Made by a program: the position numbers and the translations under genes. 64,000 bases of DNA, taken from contig CABIWB010000008.1 in the NCBI GenBank assembly GCA_902362275.1, forward strand, positions 43,425 to 107,424. The letters run 5' to 3'. Numbering within the stretch: position 1 is the stretch's first letter; each line of letters begins with the position of its first letter. Shown here piece by piece: positions 1 to 7,577 of this stretch. The stretch is from Coriobacteriaceae bacterium (GTDB lineage Bacteria; Actinomycetota; Coriobacteriia; Coriobacteriales; Coriobacteriaceae). The notes beneath the pieces were generated by a model. That model searched no databases. It saw nothing but the letters and a program-made list of their open reading frames with translations, and had not been told where the DNA came from.

Positions 1-71
1 GCGTGACGTGCGGCAGCAGCCTTCTCAAGAGCCTGCTTGCGCTGCTCATCGGTAAGCTGAGGGAGTGCCAT
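1..71 (-). CDS. mihF: Integration host factor, actinobacterial type (5' end only)
   Basis: The first 23 codons, read on the minus strand, give MALPQLTDEQRKQALEKAAA and then continue off the window. This matches the conserved N-terminus of the actinobacterial integration host factor, a small nucleoid-associated DNA-binding protein unrelated to the alpha/beta IHF of Proteobacteria. A GGAGG lies about 5 bases before the ATG. The gene lies downstream of pyrF, its usual neighbour in Actinobacteria, and gmk usually follows outside this window. The remainder of the protein cannot be assessed. Confidence 0.85.
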   Translation of the reverse strand, partial: MALPQLTDEQRKQALEKAAAARH

Positions 72-112
72 TCGTACCTCCAAAAAGTTGGGTTATATCT
101 GATTCAATAATT

Positions 113-144
113 GGCATTTTAGCACGTAGAACGTACAAAATGCC
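113..144 (-). other. Stem-loop in the mihF leader
   Basis: An 8-base perfect outer stem (GGCATTTT with AAAATGCC) encloses an inner ACGT/ACGT stem with a three-base loop. It lies about 40 bases before the mihF start codon and downstream of the candidate promoter, so it would be in the mRNA leader. No T-run follows on the minus strand, so it is not a simple terminator. Confidence 0.5.
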
Positions 145-159
145 CAATCGCGGCTCCAT

Positions 160-188
160 AGGTTAGACGATACCCGCAAAAAGTGCAA
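160..188 (-). promoter_or_regulatory. Candidate mihF promoter
   Basis: On the minus strand TTGCAC (183-188) is followed after 17 bases by TAACCT (160-165). The -35 element is good and the -10 element weak. Transcription would start near 153 and give a leader of roughly 80 bases containing the 113-144 stem-loop. Confidence 0.4.
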
Positions 189-207
189 TATACTGCGCCC
201 AAAGTTA

Positions 208-265
208 AGCCCCTGACCTGCGATTCCACACAAAGGATGGGAAAGTTTACGCAGGCACAGGGGCT
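208..265 (-). terminator. Terminator-like hairpin after pyrF
   Basis: AGCCCCTG..CCTGCG pairs with CGCAGG..CAGGGGCT around a loop of about 27 bases. It lies 45 bases past the pyrF stop and before the mihF promoter, where an operon end is expected. The T-tract is poor (TTAACTTT on the minus strand, ATTTTG on the plus strand), so efficiency and direction are uncertain. Confidence 0.5.
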
Positions 266-310
266 ATTTTGTGCTAATGAAACCCAAAAGTGGTGACTTA
301 GGGGAATCTT

Positions 311-1027
311 TTACGCGACGTTTTCGACCAGCTCAGCGACGATGGCGTCAAAGGCGGCAACCGGATCGTCGGCACCGGTGATGGGACGGCCCACCACAAT
401 GTGGCTTGCGCCACGCTCGATAGCCTGGGAAGGCGTCGCCACGCGGGACTGGTCACCTAAGGCGGCACCCACCGGACGCACACCCGGAGTCACGATCAGG
501 GCATCAGGGCCCAGCAGCTCACGCATGTCGTGAGCCTCCATCGGCGAGCACACGATGCCATCGATGCCGTTGGCCTGAGCGAGCTTTGCCAGGCGGGCGG
601 CCTCCTCGGCCACGGGCGACTCGACGCCGATCTCGCTCAAGGCATCCTGATTCATGCTCGTGAGCACGGTGATGGCGACGAGCTTGGCGCGGTCCTCGCG
701 CGCCTCCTCGGCACCCTCGCGGCAGGCAGCGAGCATGGCGCCCGAACCCAAGCCGTGAACCGAGAGCAGGTCGGCACCGGCAAGCGAGGCCGAACGGGCG
801 GCACCGCGAACCTGATGCGGAATATCATGGAACTTAAGGTCAAGGAAGACCTTAAAGCCCAGGTCCTTAAAGGTCTTGACGATCTCGGGGCCCTCAGCGT
901 AATAGAGCGTCATGCCAACCTTGAGCCAGGCGGCATGGCCCGAAAGCTCGTGGGCGAGCTCGAGCGAACGTTCACGATCGCAGTCGAGGGCGACGATTAC
1001 GCGGTCGCGGGCATCGGTCTCTAGCAT
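311..1027 (-). CDS. pyrF: Orotidine 5'-phosphate decarboxylase
   Basis: The 238-residue protein decarboxylates OMP to UMP, the last step of de novo pyrimidine synthesis. The catalytic signature DLKFHDIP is at residues 63-70 (Asp63, Lys65, Asp68), with TPGVRP and VVGRPI phosphate-binding segments near the C-terminus. The length fits the short bacterial family 1 rather than the long mycobacterial form. It overlaps the end of pyrD by 7 bases, so translation is probably coupled. It is the last gene of the pyr operon. Confidence 0.96.
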   Translation of the reverse strand: MLETDARDRVIVALDCDRERSLELAHELSGHAAWLKVGMTLYYAEGPEIVKTFKDLGFKVFLDLKFHDIPHQVRGAARSASLAGADLLSVHGLGSGAMLAACREGAEEAREDRAKLVAITVLTSMNQDALSEIGVESPVAEEAARLAKLAQANGIDGIVCSPMEAHDMRELLGPDALIVTPGVRPVGAALGDQSRVATPSQAIERGASHIVVGRPITGADDPVAAFDAIVAELVENVA

Positions 1028-1944
1028 TCGAAAGCACCTACCAGCTCGTTGATGTCCTTTACGCCCTGGGACTCGGCCCAGGCCTCGAGCTCATGCGCGA
1101 TCTTGAGCGAAGCGCACGGATCGACGAAGTTGGCCATGCCGACCGACACGCAGGTGGCACCGGCCAGGATAAACTCAGCCGCATCCTCACCGGTCATGAC
1201 ACCGCCGACACCGTTGATGGGGATATCGACGGCCTGGGCAACCTCCCAGACCATGCGCACGGCGATGTGGTGGCACAGCGGGCCCGAAAGGCCGCCCTTG
1301 GGCTTGGCCACGCGGGACTTGCGGGTATGGACGTCGATGGCCATGCCCTGGATGGAGTTGATAACTGAAAGGCCGTCGGCACCGGCAGCCTCGAGGGCCC
1401 TGGCGATCTCGGCGACGTTGACCGGCGCCATCTTCACGAACAGCGGCTTATCGGTCACCTTACGGCAGGCAGCCATAACGGAAGAGGCGCCCTCGGGCGT
1501 GGAGCCCATGGCGGCACCGCCGGCGGCGATATTAGGGCAGCTCACGTTGATCTCGTAGCCGGCAGCCCAGGGGCACAGCTCGACATACATCTCGAGCGCG
1601 CGGACAAACTCCTCGACGGAGTGACCGGCGACCTGGCAGATGACCTGGCAACCGTCCTTGGAGAGCTGCTCGAGCCACGGACCAGACTCACGAGCAAAGG
1701 CGGCCACGCCAGGGTTCTGAAGGCCCACGGAGTTGATCATGCCGCCCGGGATCTCGGCCATGCGGGGCGCGGGGTTGCCGGGCCAGGGCTCGGCAGCGCA
1801 ACCCTTGGTGGTGATGGCGCCCAGCTGGGAAACATCAAAGAAGTTCTGGAACTGCCAACCGTAGCCAAAGGTACCGGCTGCGGTGTTGATGGGGTTCTGC
1901 ATCTTGACGCCGCCGAAATCGACGGCCATGTTCACGGTACCCAC
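1021..1944 (-). CDS. pyrD: Dihydroorotate dehydrogenase B (NAD+), catalytic subunit
   Basis: This FMN-binding TIM-barrel protein oxidises dihydroorotate to orotate and passes electrons to PyrK. The N-terminus (AVDFGGVKMQNPINTAAGTFGYG-like, with the NP..AAGTFG signature) and the NVSCPN active-site segment carrying the type 1B catalytic Cys are visible. GTG at 1944 overlaps the last base of the pyrK stop and gives 307 residues. ATG at 1929 (302 residues) is the alternative. The open frame continues further upstream inside pyrK, but that part has no family similarity. Type 1B fits an NAD-linked anaerobic metabolism. Confidence 0.95.
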   Translation of the reverse strand: MGTVNMAVDFGGVKMQNPINTAAGTFGYGWQFQNFFDVSQLGAITTKGCAAEPWPGNPAPRMAEIPGGMINSVGLQNPGVAAFARESGPWLEQLSKDGCQVICQVAGHSVEEFVRALEMYVELCPWAAGYEINVSCPNIAAGGAAMGSTPEGASSVMAACRKVTDKPLFVKMAPVNVAEIARALEAAGADGLSVINSIQGMAIDVHTRKSRVAKPKGGLSGPLCHHIAVRMVWEVAQAVDIPINGVGGVMTGEDAAEFILAGATCVSVGMANFVDPCASLKIAHELEAWAESQGVKDINELVGAFEC

Positions 1945-2735
1945 TAGAAGACCACCACCTTGGAAGCATCGAACACGGGGCCGCACATGCAAGCACCCTT
2001 CATACCGTCGACCGTCTCGACATTGCAGGTGTTGCAGGCGCCAAAGCCACAGCTCATCATGCGCTCGAGCGACACCTCGCAGTAGGCACCGGCCTCGGCG
2101 GCAGCGGCGGCGACCTTCTTCATCATGACGGCGGGACCGCAGCTGGCGACATAGTCGTAGCCGCCCTCGCCGAGCAGCTCGGCGGCAGGATCGGTGCAAA
2201 AACCGTGCGTGCCGAGCGAACCGTCGTCAGTGCAAACGTTGACCGTGTCGCACAGAGCGCGGAACTCATCGATGCCCACGGCCTTGGACGCGGTGCCAAA
2301 GCCCAGGCACACGTCGACGGCCACACCCTGCTCGGCAAGCATGCCGGCGAGGCACAGCACGGGCGGAACGCCGATGCCGCCCGCCACGAGCAGCGCCTTC
2401 CTGGTGCCCTCGGGTACCATCCAACCACGACCACCGGGGCCCAGCAGGTTAGAGGTGGAGCCAGGGCCCATCTGGGACAAACGACGGGTATCGTCGCCCA
2501 CGACGGCGTACCACAGCTCGACGGTACCGGCCTGGGCGTCGGCGCGATAGAAGCTCAGGGGCACGCGAAGCAGCGAGGACGCATCGCCGGGCACGGCGAT
2601 GTTCACAAACTGACCGGGCTTGAGCGCACTTGCAAGCTTGGGGGCCGAAATAACGAGCGAGAAGATGCCGTCGGCGATCTCCTGGTTCGAGACGACCTCG
2701 AAGTCGTGCATGCGTGCAGTGGAAGGTGTGGGCAT
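1944..2735 (-). CDS. pyrK: Dihydroorotate dehydrogenase B, electron transfer subunit
   Basis: The 263-residue FAD and [2Fe-2S] protein carries electrons from PyrD to NAD+. It has a ferredoxin-reductase-like FAD domain (RVPLSFY), a nucleotide-binding stretch (GGIGVPP), and a C-terminal cluster of Cys229, Cys234, Cys237 and Cys249 in the expected CxxxxCxxC..C spacing. ATG at 2735 is the first in frame; a second Met nine residues in (2711) is possible. Unlike its operon neighbours it is separated from pyrC by 92 bases that contain a terminator-like hairpin. Confidence 0.95.
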   Translation of the reverse strand: MPTPSTARMHDFEVVSNQEIADGIFSLVISAPKLASALKPGQFVNIAVPGDASSLLRVPLSFYRADAQAGTVELWYAVVGDDTRRLSQMGPGSTSNLLGPGGRGWMVPEGTRKALLVAGGIGVPPVLCLAGMLAEQGVAVDVCLGFGTASKAVGIDEFRALCDTVNVCTDDGSLGTHGFCTDPAAELLGEGGYDYVASCGPAVMMKKVAAAAAEAGAYCEVSLERMMSCGFGACNTCNVETVDGMKGACMCGPVFDASKVVVF

Positions 2736-2769
2736 AGACGCTCCAATCCCCCATGCGATTGCATGGTCA

Positions 2770-2807
2770 AAACGAACAGAAAGCGCGGCACCGCAAGGGC
2801 ACCGCGC
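2770..2807 (-). terminator. Intrinsic terminator-like hairpin between pyrC and pyrK
   Basis: On the minus strand GCGCGGTGCC pairs with GGTGCCGCGC (10 pairs, two of them G-U, loop CTTGC), followed by TTTCTGTTCGTTTT. It starts 20 bases after the pyrC stop. A further 6-bp hairpin (CCATGC/GCATGG, about 2750-2765) lies between it and pyrK. It should reduce transcription into pyrKDF. Confidence 0.65.
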
Positions 2808-2827
2808 ACAAAAGCGATAAGGCTATG

Positions 2828-4117
2828 CTAGCAGATGCAGCCGTCGGCGAGCGTCTGCTTACCGCCGACAAACACATCGGTGGCACGCCCGGTGAGCGTG
2901 CGGCCGGCGAAACCGGAGTTCTCGGCGCGCGACTCGTAACCGTCCTCGCCGACCGTCCAGGTGGCGGACGCGTCGAACACGGTCAGGTCGGCAACGGAGC
3001 CCGCCTTGACCTGAACCTGGTCGAGGCCCAGGATCTCACGCGGCTTGATGGCCATGAGCTCGACCATACGGCCCATGCTCATCTTGCCCGTGTTGACCAG
3101 CTCGGTGAGCACAAGCGACAGCGAGGTCTCGAGACCGATCATGCCAAAGGGCGAAAGCTCGAACTCGCGGGCCTTCTCCCACGGGGTGTGGGGAGCGTGA
3201 TCGGTGACGATAACGTCGACGGTGCCGTCGATGACGCCCTGACGGATGGCCTCAGCGTCCTCGTCGGTGCGCAGCGGCGGATTGACCTTGAGCGAGGTGT
3301 TGTAGGTCTCGTCCAGGTCGTTCTCGGTCAGGAACATGTGATGCGGGGTGGCCTCGCAGGTAACCTGAACGCCAGCGGCCTTACCGGCACGCACGATCTC
3401 CAGGCCATGGGCGGTGGAGATGTGCTGGATGTGCAGCTTGGCACCGGTCAGCTTGGCGATCTCGATGTCGCGGGCGATCTGGAGCTCCTCGCCGGCAGCC
3501 GGCCAGCCCTCGAGGGCCAGACGGGTCGAGACCTTGCCCTCGTTGATCTGGCCGTGGCCGACCAAGTCCTCGTCCTGGCAGTGGCTCATAAAGACCTTGC
3601 CGAACATCTTGCCGTAGTCCATGCAACGACGGAGCATGCCCGCGCCCTGCACGCCGCGACCGTCGTCGGTGAAGGCGACGGCGCCGTGGGCGACCATATC
3701 GCCCATCTCGGACATGGCCTCGCCCTTAAGACCGCGGGTCATGGCGCCCGACGGATAGACGCGGCAGTGACCGACCTCGGCAGCACGGGACTTTACGAAC
3801 TCCACGACGGTACCGTTATCGGTGACGGGATCGGTGTTGGGCATGGAGCACACGCCGGTAAAGCCGCCCTTGGCAGCTGCACGGGTACCGCTCTCGATGT
3901 CCTCTTTGACCTCGTAGCCGGGCTCGCGAAGGTGAACGTGCATATCCACCAGGCCGGGGACGAGGTACTTGCCGGAAAGGTCGCGGACCTCGGCTCCCTC
4001 GACGGCGAGATTCTCGCCGACCTCGGCGATCTTGTCGCCGTCAATCAGGACGTCAACGACACCGTCAAGCTCGACGGACGGGTCGACGACGTGGGCATTC
4101 TTAAGAAGCAAGGCCAT
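2828..4117 (-). CDS. pyrC: Dihydroorotase
   Basis: The 429-residue zinc amidohydrolase interconverts carbamoyl aspartate and dihydroorotate. The metal-binding DMHVHLREPG has His60 and His62; HIQHIST and DHAPH carry further metal and catalytic residues. I chose ATG at 4117 because GGAGG lies 8 bases upstream. The in-frame TTG at 4132 would put that site inside the gene. The start lies 17 bases inside the end of pyrB, so the genes are translationally linked. Length and motifs fit type I dihydroorotase. Confidence 0.95.
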   Translation of the reverse strand: MALLLKNAHVVDPSVELDGVVDVLIDGDKIAEVGENLAVEGAEVRDLSGKYLVPGLVDMHVHLREPGYEVKEDIESGTRAAAKGGFTGVCSMPNTDPVTDNGTVVEFVKSRAAEVGHCRVYPSGAMTRGLKGEAMSEMGDMVAHGAVAFTDDGRGVQGAGMLRRCMDYGKMFGKVFMSHCQDEDLVGHGQINEGKVSTRLALEGWPAAGEELQIARDIEIAKLTGAKLHIQHISTAHGLEIVRAGKAAGVQVTCEATPHHMFLTENDLDETYNTSLKVNPPLRTDEDAEAIRQGVIDGTVDVIVTDHAPHTPWEKAREFELSPFGMIGLETSLSLVLTELVNTGKMSMGRMVELMAIKPREILGLDQVQVKAGSVADLTVFDASATWTVGEDGYESRAENSGFAGRTLTGRATDVFVGGKQTLADGCIC

Positions 4118-5045
4118 TATCGGCACCTCCAAGCAGCAGATACAGGATAGCCATACGCACGCAGATACCGGCGTAGACCTGCTCCAGGATGACGGAGCGT
4201 TGCGGGTGGTCGGCCATATAGGAATCGAACTCGACGCCGCGGTTGATGGGGCCCGGGTGGCAGATGATCGCGTCGGGCTTCATGAGCTTCTCGCGGTCCT
4301 TGGTCAGGCCGAAGAGCTTGTGGTACTCGCGAATCGTGGGGAACGGGGCACCCTCGAGGCGCTCCTGCTGCACGCGCAGCATGTAGACGACGTCCAGCTC
4401 GGGCAGGACGGAATCGAGGTCGCTCGTCACGTGGTCGCAGCCCAGAACCTCGGGCGCCGGCGGCAGCAGCGTGCCGGGGGCGACGGCGTAGGTCTCGCAG
4501 CCCATGATCTTAAGGGCGGGAATCAGCGAGCCGCAGACACGGGAGTGTGAGATATCGCCGACGACGGCGACCTTCAGACCGTGGAAGTCACCCTTGTGCT
4601 CCCAGATGGTGTACAGGTCGAGAAGGGCCTGCGTGGGATGGTTGTGCTTGCCGTCGCCGGCGCAGATGACGCTCGCGGGCGAGTTCTGCGTGACGATGTA
4701 GGGAGCACCGGCGTGCTTATCGCGCACGACGATGCAGTCGATCTTGTAGGCGTTGAGGGTCTCGACGGTGTCGACGAGGCTCTCACCCTTGACCGTGGAG
4801 GTCGAGGAGCCGCCAAAGTTAAGGCTATCGGCCGAAAGACGCTTCTCGGCAAGCTCGAAGGAGCTGCGGGTGCGCGTCGAGGGCTCGTTGAACATGTTGA
4901 CGATGGTCTTGCCCTTGAGCGTGGGGACCTTCTTGATGGCACGCTCGTTGACCTCGGAGAACGCCTTGGCGGTCTCGAGGATGAGCTTGATGTCCTCTTC
5001 GGAGTACTCGGTAATGTCGATCAGGTGCTTATGGTTGAACGCCAC
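4101..5045 (-). CDS. pyrB: Aspartate carbamoyltransferase, catalytic chain
   Basis: The enzyme condenses carbamoyl phosphate with aspartate, the committed step of pyrimidine synthesis. The carbamoyl-phosphate signature STRTRSSFE is near residue 60, and HPTQALLDLYTI follows in the first half. GTG at 5045 is chosen because AGGTGA lies 8 bases upstream, giving 314 residues. GTG at 5057 (318 residues) would abut that ribosome site. No regulatory PyrI chain is present, so the trimeric type regulated through PyrR is likely. It follows pyrR with a 4-base gap. Confidence 0.95.
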   Translation of the reverse strand: MAFNHKHLIDITEYSEEDIKLILETAKAFSEVNERAIKKVPTLKGKTIVNMFNEPSTRTRSSFELAEKRLSADSLNFGGSSTSTVKGESLVDTVETLNAYKIDCIVVRDKHAGAPYIVTQNSPASVICAGDGKHNHPTQALLDLYTIWEHKGDFHGLKVAVVGDISHSRVCGSLIPALKIMGCETYAVAPGTLLPPAPEVLGCDHVTSDLDSVLPELDVVYMLRVQQERLEGAPFPTIREYHKLFGLTKDREKLMKPDAIICHPGPINRGVEFDSYMADHPQRSVILEQVYAGICVRMAILYLLLGGADNGLAS

Positions 5046-5049
5046 GGTA

Positions 5050-5646
<597 letters not shown>

Positions 5647-5672
5647 TCACATGTCTTGACTGCTGACACAGT

Positions 5673-5770
5673 CAAAAAATAGATGCCTGACCGCTTAAAG
5701 CGGACCAGACACCCACAGGAAAGTCTGCTCTTTGGCAGCTATGTAATTCCATGTGGGTATCTCGTACCCC
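5673..5770 (-). promoter_or_regulatory. Candidate PyrR-dependent attenuator leader
   Basis: Read on the minus strand there are in order: a hairpin GGGTA/TACCC (5756-5770); a stem CAGAC/GTCTG (5707-5727) around TCCTGTGGGT, which resembles the PyrR-binding loop consensus CNGNGA but with G at the last position; and a terminator stem centred on CCGCT-TTA-AGCGG followed by TATTTTTT (5673-5712). ACCCACA of the first hairpin can also pair with TGTGGGT of the loop, giving a mutually exclusive antiterminator. This is the layout of PyrR attenuators; the assignment is by resemblance. Confidence 0.65.
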
Positions 5771-5886
5771 TTTAATGGTCAAGGGATAGTGTAGCCAACC
5801 TCGAGCTTAATTGCGAGCATAAATACAGAGCAATCCGTAAACGGAGCCCAACGCTCAATAAACCTATATATATTTGTGGGACGAGC

Positions 5887-5915
5887 TTGAAAACGCACGC
5901 ACGAGCTGGCATAAT
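5887..5915 (+). promoter_or_regulatory. Candidate distal promoter toward rpmB
   Basis: TTGAAA (5887-5892), a 17-base spacer and CATAAT (5910-5915) make a good promoter-like pair. Transcription from it would run about 160 bases to rpmB through a short CTACG/CGTAG stem near 5941-5958. Nothing else recognisable lies between the pyrR leader and the rpmB promoter. Confidence 0.35.
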
Positions 5916-6022
5916 CCCCTCTGCTGCACGCAAATCGGATCTACGTCCAGGGCCGTAGCGTGGGCACTATCGCCAAAAGAGGAATATCTCTGTGTAGATT
6001 GCGCACAGGGAGCGACTTCTGT

Positions 6023-6030
6023 GCTATAGT
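6023..6030 (+). promoter_or_regulatory. Extended -10 promoter of rpmB
   Basis: TGC followed by TATAGT (6025-6030) makes an extended -10 element about 55 bases before the rpmB start. No convincing -35 hexamer is present at normal spacing; TTGCGC lies 20 bases upstream. Confidence 0.5.
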
Positions 6031-6084
6031 TCAGGCTTGTTTGTTAACGCGACATGTTCGTTTGTCGCCCAAGGAGGGTCAGTT

Positions 6085-6273
6085 ATGTCCAAAGTTTGCG
6101 AAGTTTGCGGTAAGCACCCCGTTGCCGGTCGCTCCATCAGCCACTCTCACCGCGTCACCAACCGTAAGTTCCGCCCCAACATCCAGCGCGTCTACGTTGT
6201 CGTCGATGGTCACCGTCGCAAGATGAACGTTTGCTCCACCTGCCTCAAGTCCGGCAAGGTTGCGCGCTCCTAA
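6085..6273 (+). CDS. rpmB: 50S ribosomal protein L28
   Basis: The 62-residue protein begins MSKVCEVCGKHPVAG and carries two CxxC pairs (CEVC near the N-terminus, CSTC near the C-terminus), so it is the zinc-binding form of L28. It is a component of the 50S subunit. AAGGAGGG at 6071-6078 is well placed for the ATG. It stands alone on the plus strand, divergent from the pyr operon, with its own promoter and a strong terminator. Confidence 0.97.
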   Translation: MSKVCEVCGKHPVAGRSISHSHRVTNRKFRPNIQRVYVVVDGHRRKMNVCSTCLKSGKVARS

Positions 6274-6342
6274 ATAAGGTCTTACCAACAAGTACCTCGG
6301 ACTCTCCGGGTCAAAGACCTCGCGTTCACATAGAACTTACCA

Positions 6343-6374
6343 AAGGCGCCCTCCCCTACGGAGGGCGCCTTTTT
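6343..6374 (+). terminator. Intrinsic terminator of rpmB
   Basis: GGCGCCCTCC (6345-6354) pairs with GGAGGGCGCC (6360-6369), followed by TTTTT. The stem is 10 bp and extended by flanking A and T runs. Confidence 0.9.
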
Positions 6375-6375
6375 G

Positions 6376-6428
6376 CACTCATTGGGGACAGACTTACATG
6401 AGTGTTTTCACGCATTGGGGACAGACAT
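6376..6428 (+). repeat. Left terminal inverted repeat
   Basis: It contains two copies of CATTGGGGACAGAC (6380-6393 and 6413-6426), the first inside a CACTCAT/ATGAGTG palindrome. It matches the reverse complement of 7374-7426 with a few changes. Confidence 0.8.
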
Positions 6429-6469
6429 GACGCATGCCAGCGGCACACCGACTGGCTCCGGCCCCTGCC

Positions 6470-7246
6470 TCACGCTGCATCCTTCCAGCCTGCAGTTGCC
6501 TTGGTCACGCTCGTGGCGCCGATACCGGTGATACGAGCAATTTGCTTAACCGTGAGATGTGCCCGCCTGAGCCTCAGCAGGCAGGCATCGCGTTCGGGAC
6601 GAGGCAGGGCCTTGAGCAGCGCAGGATCTATGCTCGGCAGGACTTCGCGCGCAACGGAAAGGGCATCCTCATCGTGGATCCGTCGGCGTGGAAGAACCTC
6701 AACTGACCAGATGCGCCCAGCAACTTCCTTGAGATGCTCGCAATAGCAACGGGAGCCTCCGACAATGTCGAGCATAGGGGCCGCATCACAGATGTCAAAG
6801 GGATCGTAGCCCAGCTGGTATGCCCTAAAGCTTGACCAGCGGTATGCTTCGAGAGAGTCGATCGCACCTTTCACAGGATTGAGATGGATATAATCGAGTA
6901 GCTGCACCTCCTGTGTGTCTGACTCAACCGCAACACGCGAATAGCGATTGTCAAACAGATGGCCCGTTCTTCCCGTTTTCCCATTGAAATACTTAGCATA
7001 CGCCGTCAGTGCGCACTGCATTGCCTTTGAAAGGTTGTCATATGGGTCATCAACCATCAAATGGAAGTGGTTGTCCATAAGGCACCAAGCCAACACCGCC
7101 ACTTTATGGCGTGCAAACCTGTCCGAGATGTCCGATAAGAAACGATATCGGTCAGAGTCATCTTCAAAAATAATCTGTTTGGAGTTGCCACGGTCAAAGA
7201 CGTGGTAATAGCCGGTGAGCGAAACGGCGCGGGCGCATCGGGGCAT
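6470..7246 (-). CDS. REP-associated tyrosine transposase (Y1 / IS200-like)
   Basis: The 258-residue protein starts MPRCARAVSLTGYYHVFDRG. It has the HUH motif NHFHLMV near residue 67 and the catalytic tyrosine in the YIHLNPV motif near residue 122, both typical of the transposase IS200-like (RAYT) family, which nicks and joins single-stranded DNA at REP-type hairpins. The C-terminal part (LTVKQIARITGIGATSVTKA) looks like a helix-turn-helix. AAGGAGA precedes ATG 7246; the upstream in-frame TTG at 7261 is unlikely. Catalytic residues look intact. It is the only gene in the element. Confidence 0.88.
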   Translation of the reverse strand: MPRCARAVSLTGYYHVFDRGNSKQIIFEDDSDRYRFLSDISDRFARHKVAVLAWCLMDNHFHLMVDDPYDNLSKAMQCALTAYAKYFNGKTGRTGHLFDNRYSRVAVESDTQEVQLLDYIHLNPVKGAIDSLEAYRWSSFRAYQLGYDPFDICDAAPMLDIVGGSRCYCEHLKEVAGRIWSVEVLPRRRIHDEDALSVAREVLPSIDPALLKALPRPERDACLLRLRRAHLTVKQIARITGIGATSVTKATAGWKDAA

Positions 7247-7373
7247 AATCTCTCCTTTCAAACTGAACAGGCAACACCTAAAAGGAGAGAAGGAACGCGA
7301 AATGCTGAGCCTGTGACCTATTTATATCCAATGAGCGGCAAAAACAGGTCCAGAACGGCAAAATGGCAAAACG

Positions 7374-7426
7374 ATGTCTGTCCCCAATGAGTGAAAGCGC
7401 TCATGTAAGCCTGTCCCCAATGAGCG
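7374..7426 (-). repeat. Right terminal inverted repeat
   Basis: This is the inverted copy of 6376-6428, with two copies of CTGTCCCCAATGAG. The outer palindrome is CGCTCAT (7398-7404) with ATGAGCG (7420-7426). Confidence 0.8.
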
Positions 7427-7456
7427 GGGAGATGCAGCAGGCAGATAGTTCTAGTT

Positions 7457-7484
7457 AAAACGCTTCATTTTATTGAAGCGTTTT
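7457..7484. other. Perfect inverted repeat upstream of adhE
   Basis: AAAACGCTTCA and TGAAGCGTTTT are perfect 11-base arms around TTTTAT. It lies about 50 bases before the adhE -10 element. It could be an operator for a dimeric repressor or a weak bidirectional terminator, since four Ts follow on each strand. Confidence 0.6.
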
Positions 7485-7528
7485 AGTGTGCCTTTTAGAG
7501 GAATCTGACCGTTCACCGAATTATTTCT

Positions 7529-7537
7529 TGCTATCAT
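7529..7537 (+). promoter_or_regulatory. Candidate adhE promoter (extended -10)
   Basis: TTGC followed by TATCAT (7532-7537) is an extended -10 element 41 bases before the ATG. The -35 region is poor, which suggests dependence on the extended element or on an activator. Confidence 0.45.
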
Positions 7538-7577
7538 GCAAGGCGTAGGGTAAATCTCCGATCGCAAGGAGACACAA

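Larger units (their letters stand above)
6376..7426. mobile_element. REP-associated transposase element with hairpin terminal repeats
   Basis: Terminal inverted repeats of about 50 bases (6376-6428 and 7374-7426) flank a Y1 transposase-like gene. Each end carries two direct copies of CATTGGGGACAG. The outer copy at each end lies in a palindrome: CACTCAT/ATGAGTG on the left (6376-6404) and CGCTCAT/ATGAGCG on the right (7398-7426). The A-T to G-C change occurs in both arms, so the hairpin is preserved. No target duplication is seen, as expected for HUH-type enzymes. The element sits between the rpmB terminator and the adhE promoter region. Confidence 0.75.

Noticed and set aside
1945-2199. Upstream extension of the pyrD frame into pyrK
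   Set aside because: The extra residues are Arg-rich and unlike any dihydroorotate dehydrogenase; they are an out-of-frame reading of pyrK.
5960-6226. An 88-codon frame overlapping rpmB in another frame
   Set aside because: L28 is certain in its own frame and has a ribosome site. The other frame has none and no motif.
6376-7426. GGGGACAG repeats as a CRISPR-like array
   Set aside because: There are only two pairs of copies in inverted orientation at the ends of a transposase gene, with no regular spacers and no cas genes.
7457-7484. Rex operator before adhE
   Set aside because: The repeat lacks the TTGTGA..TCACAA core of Rex sites, so it was kept only as an unassigned inverted repeat.
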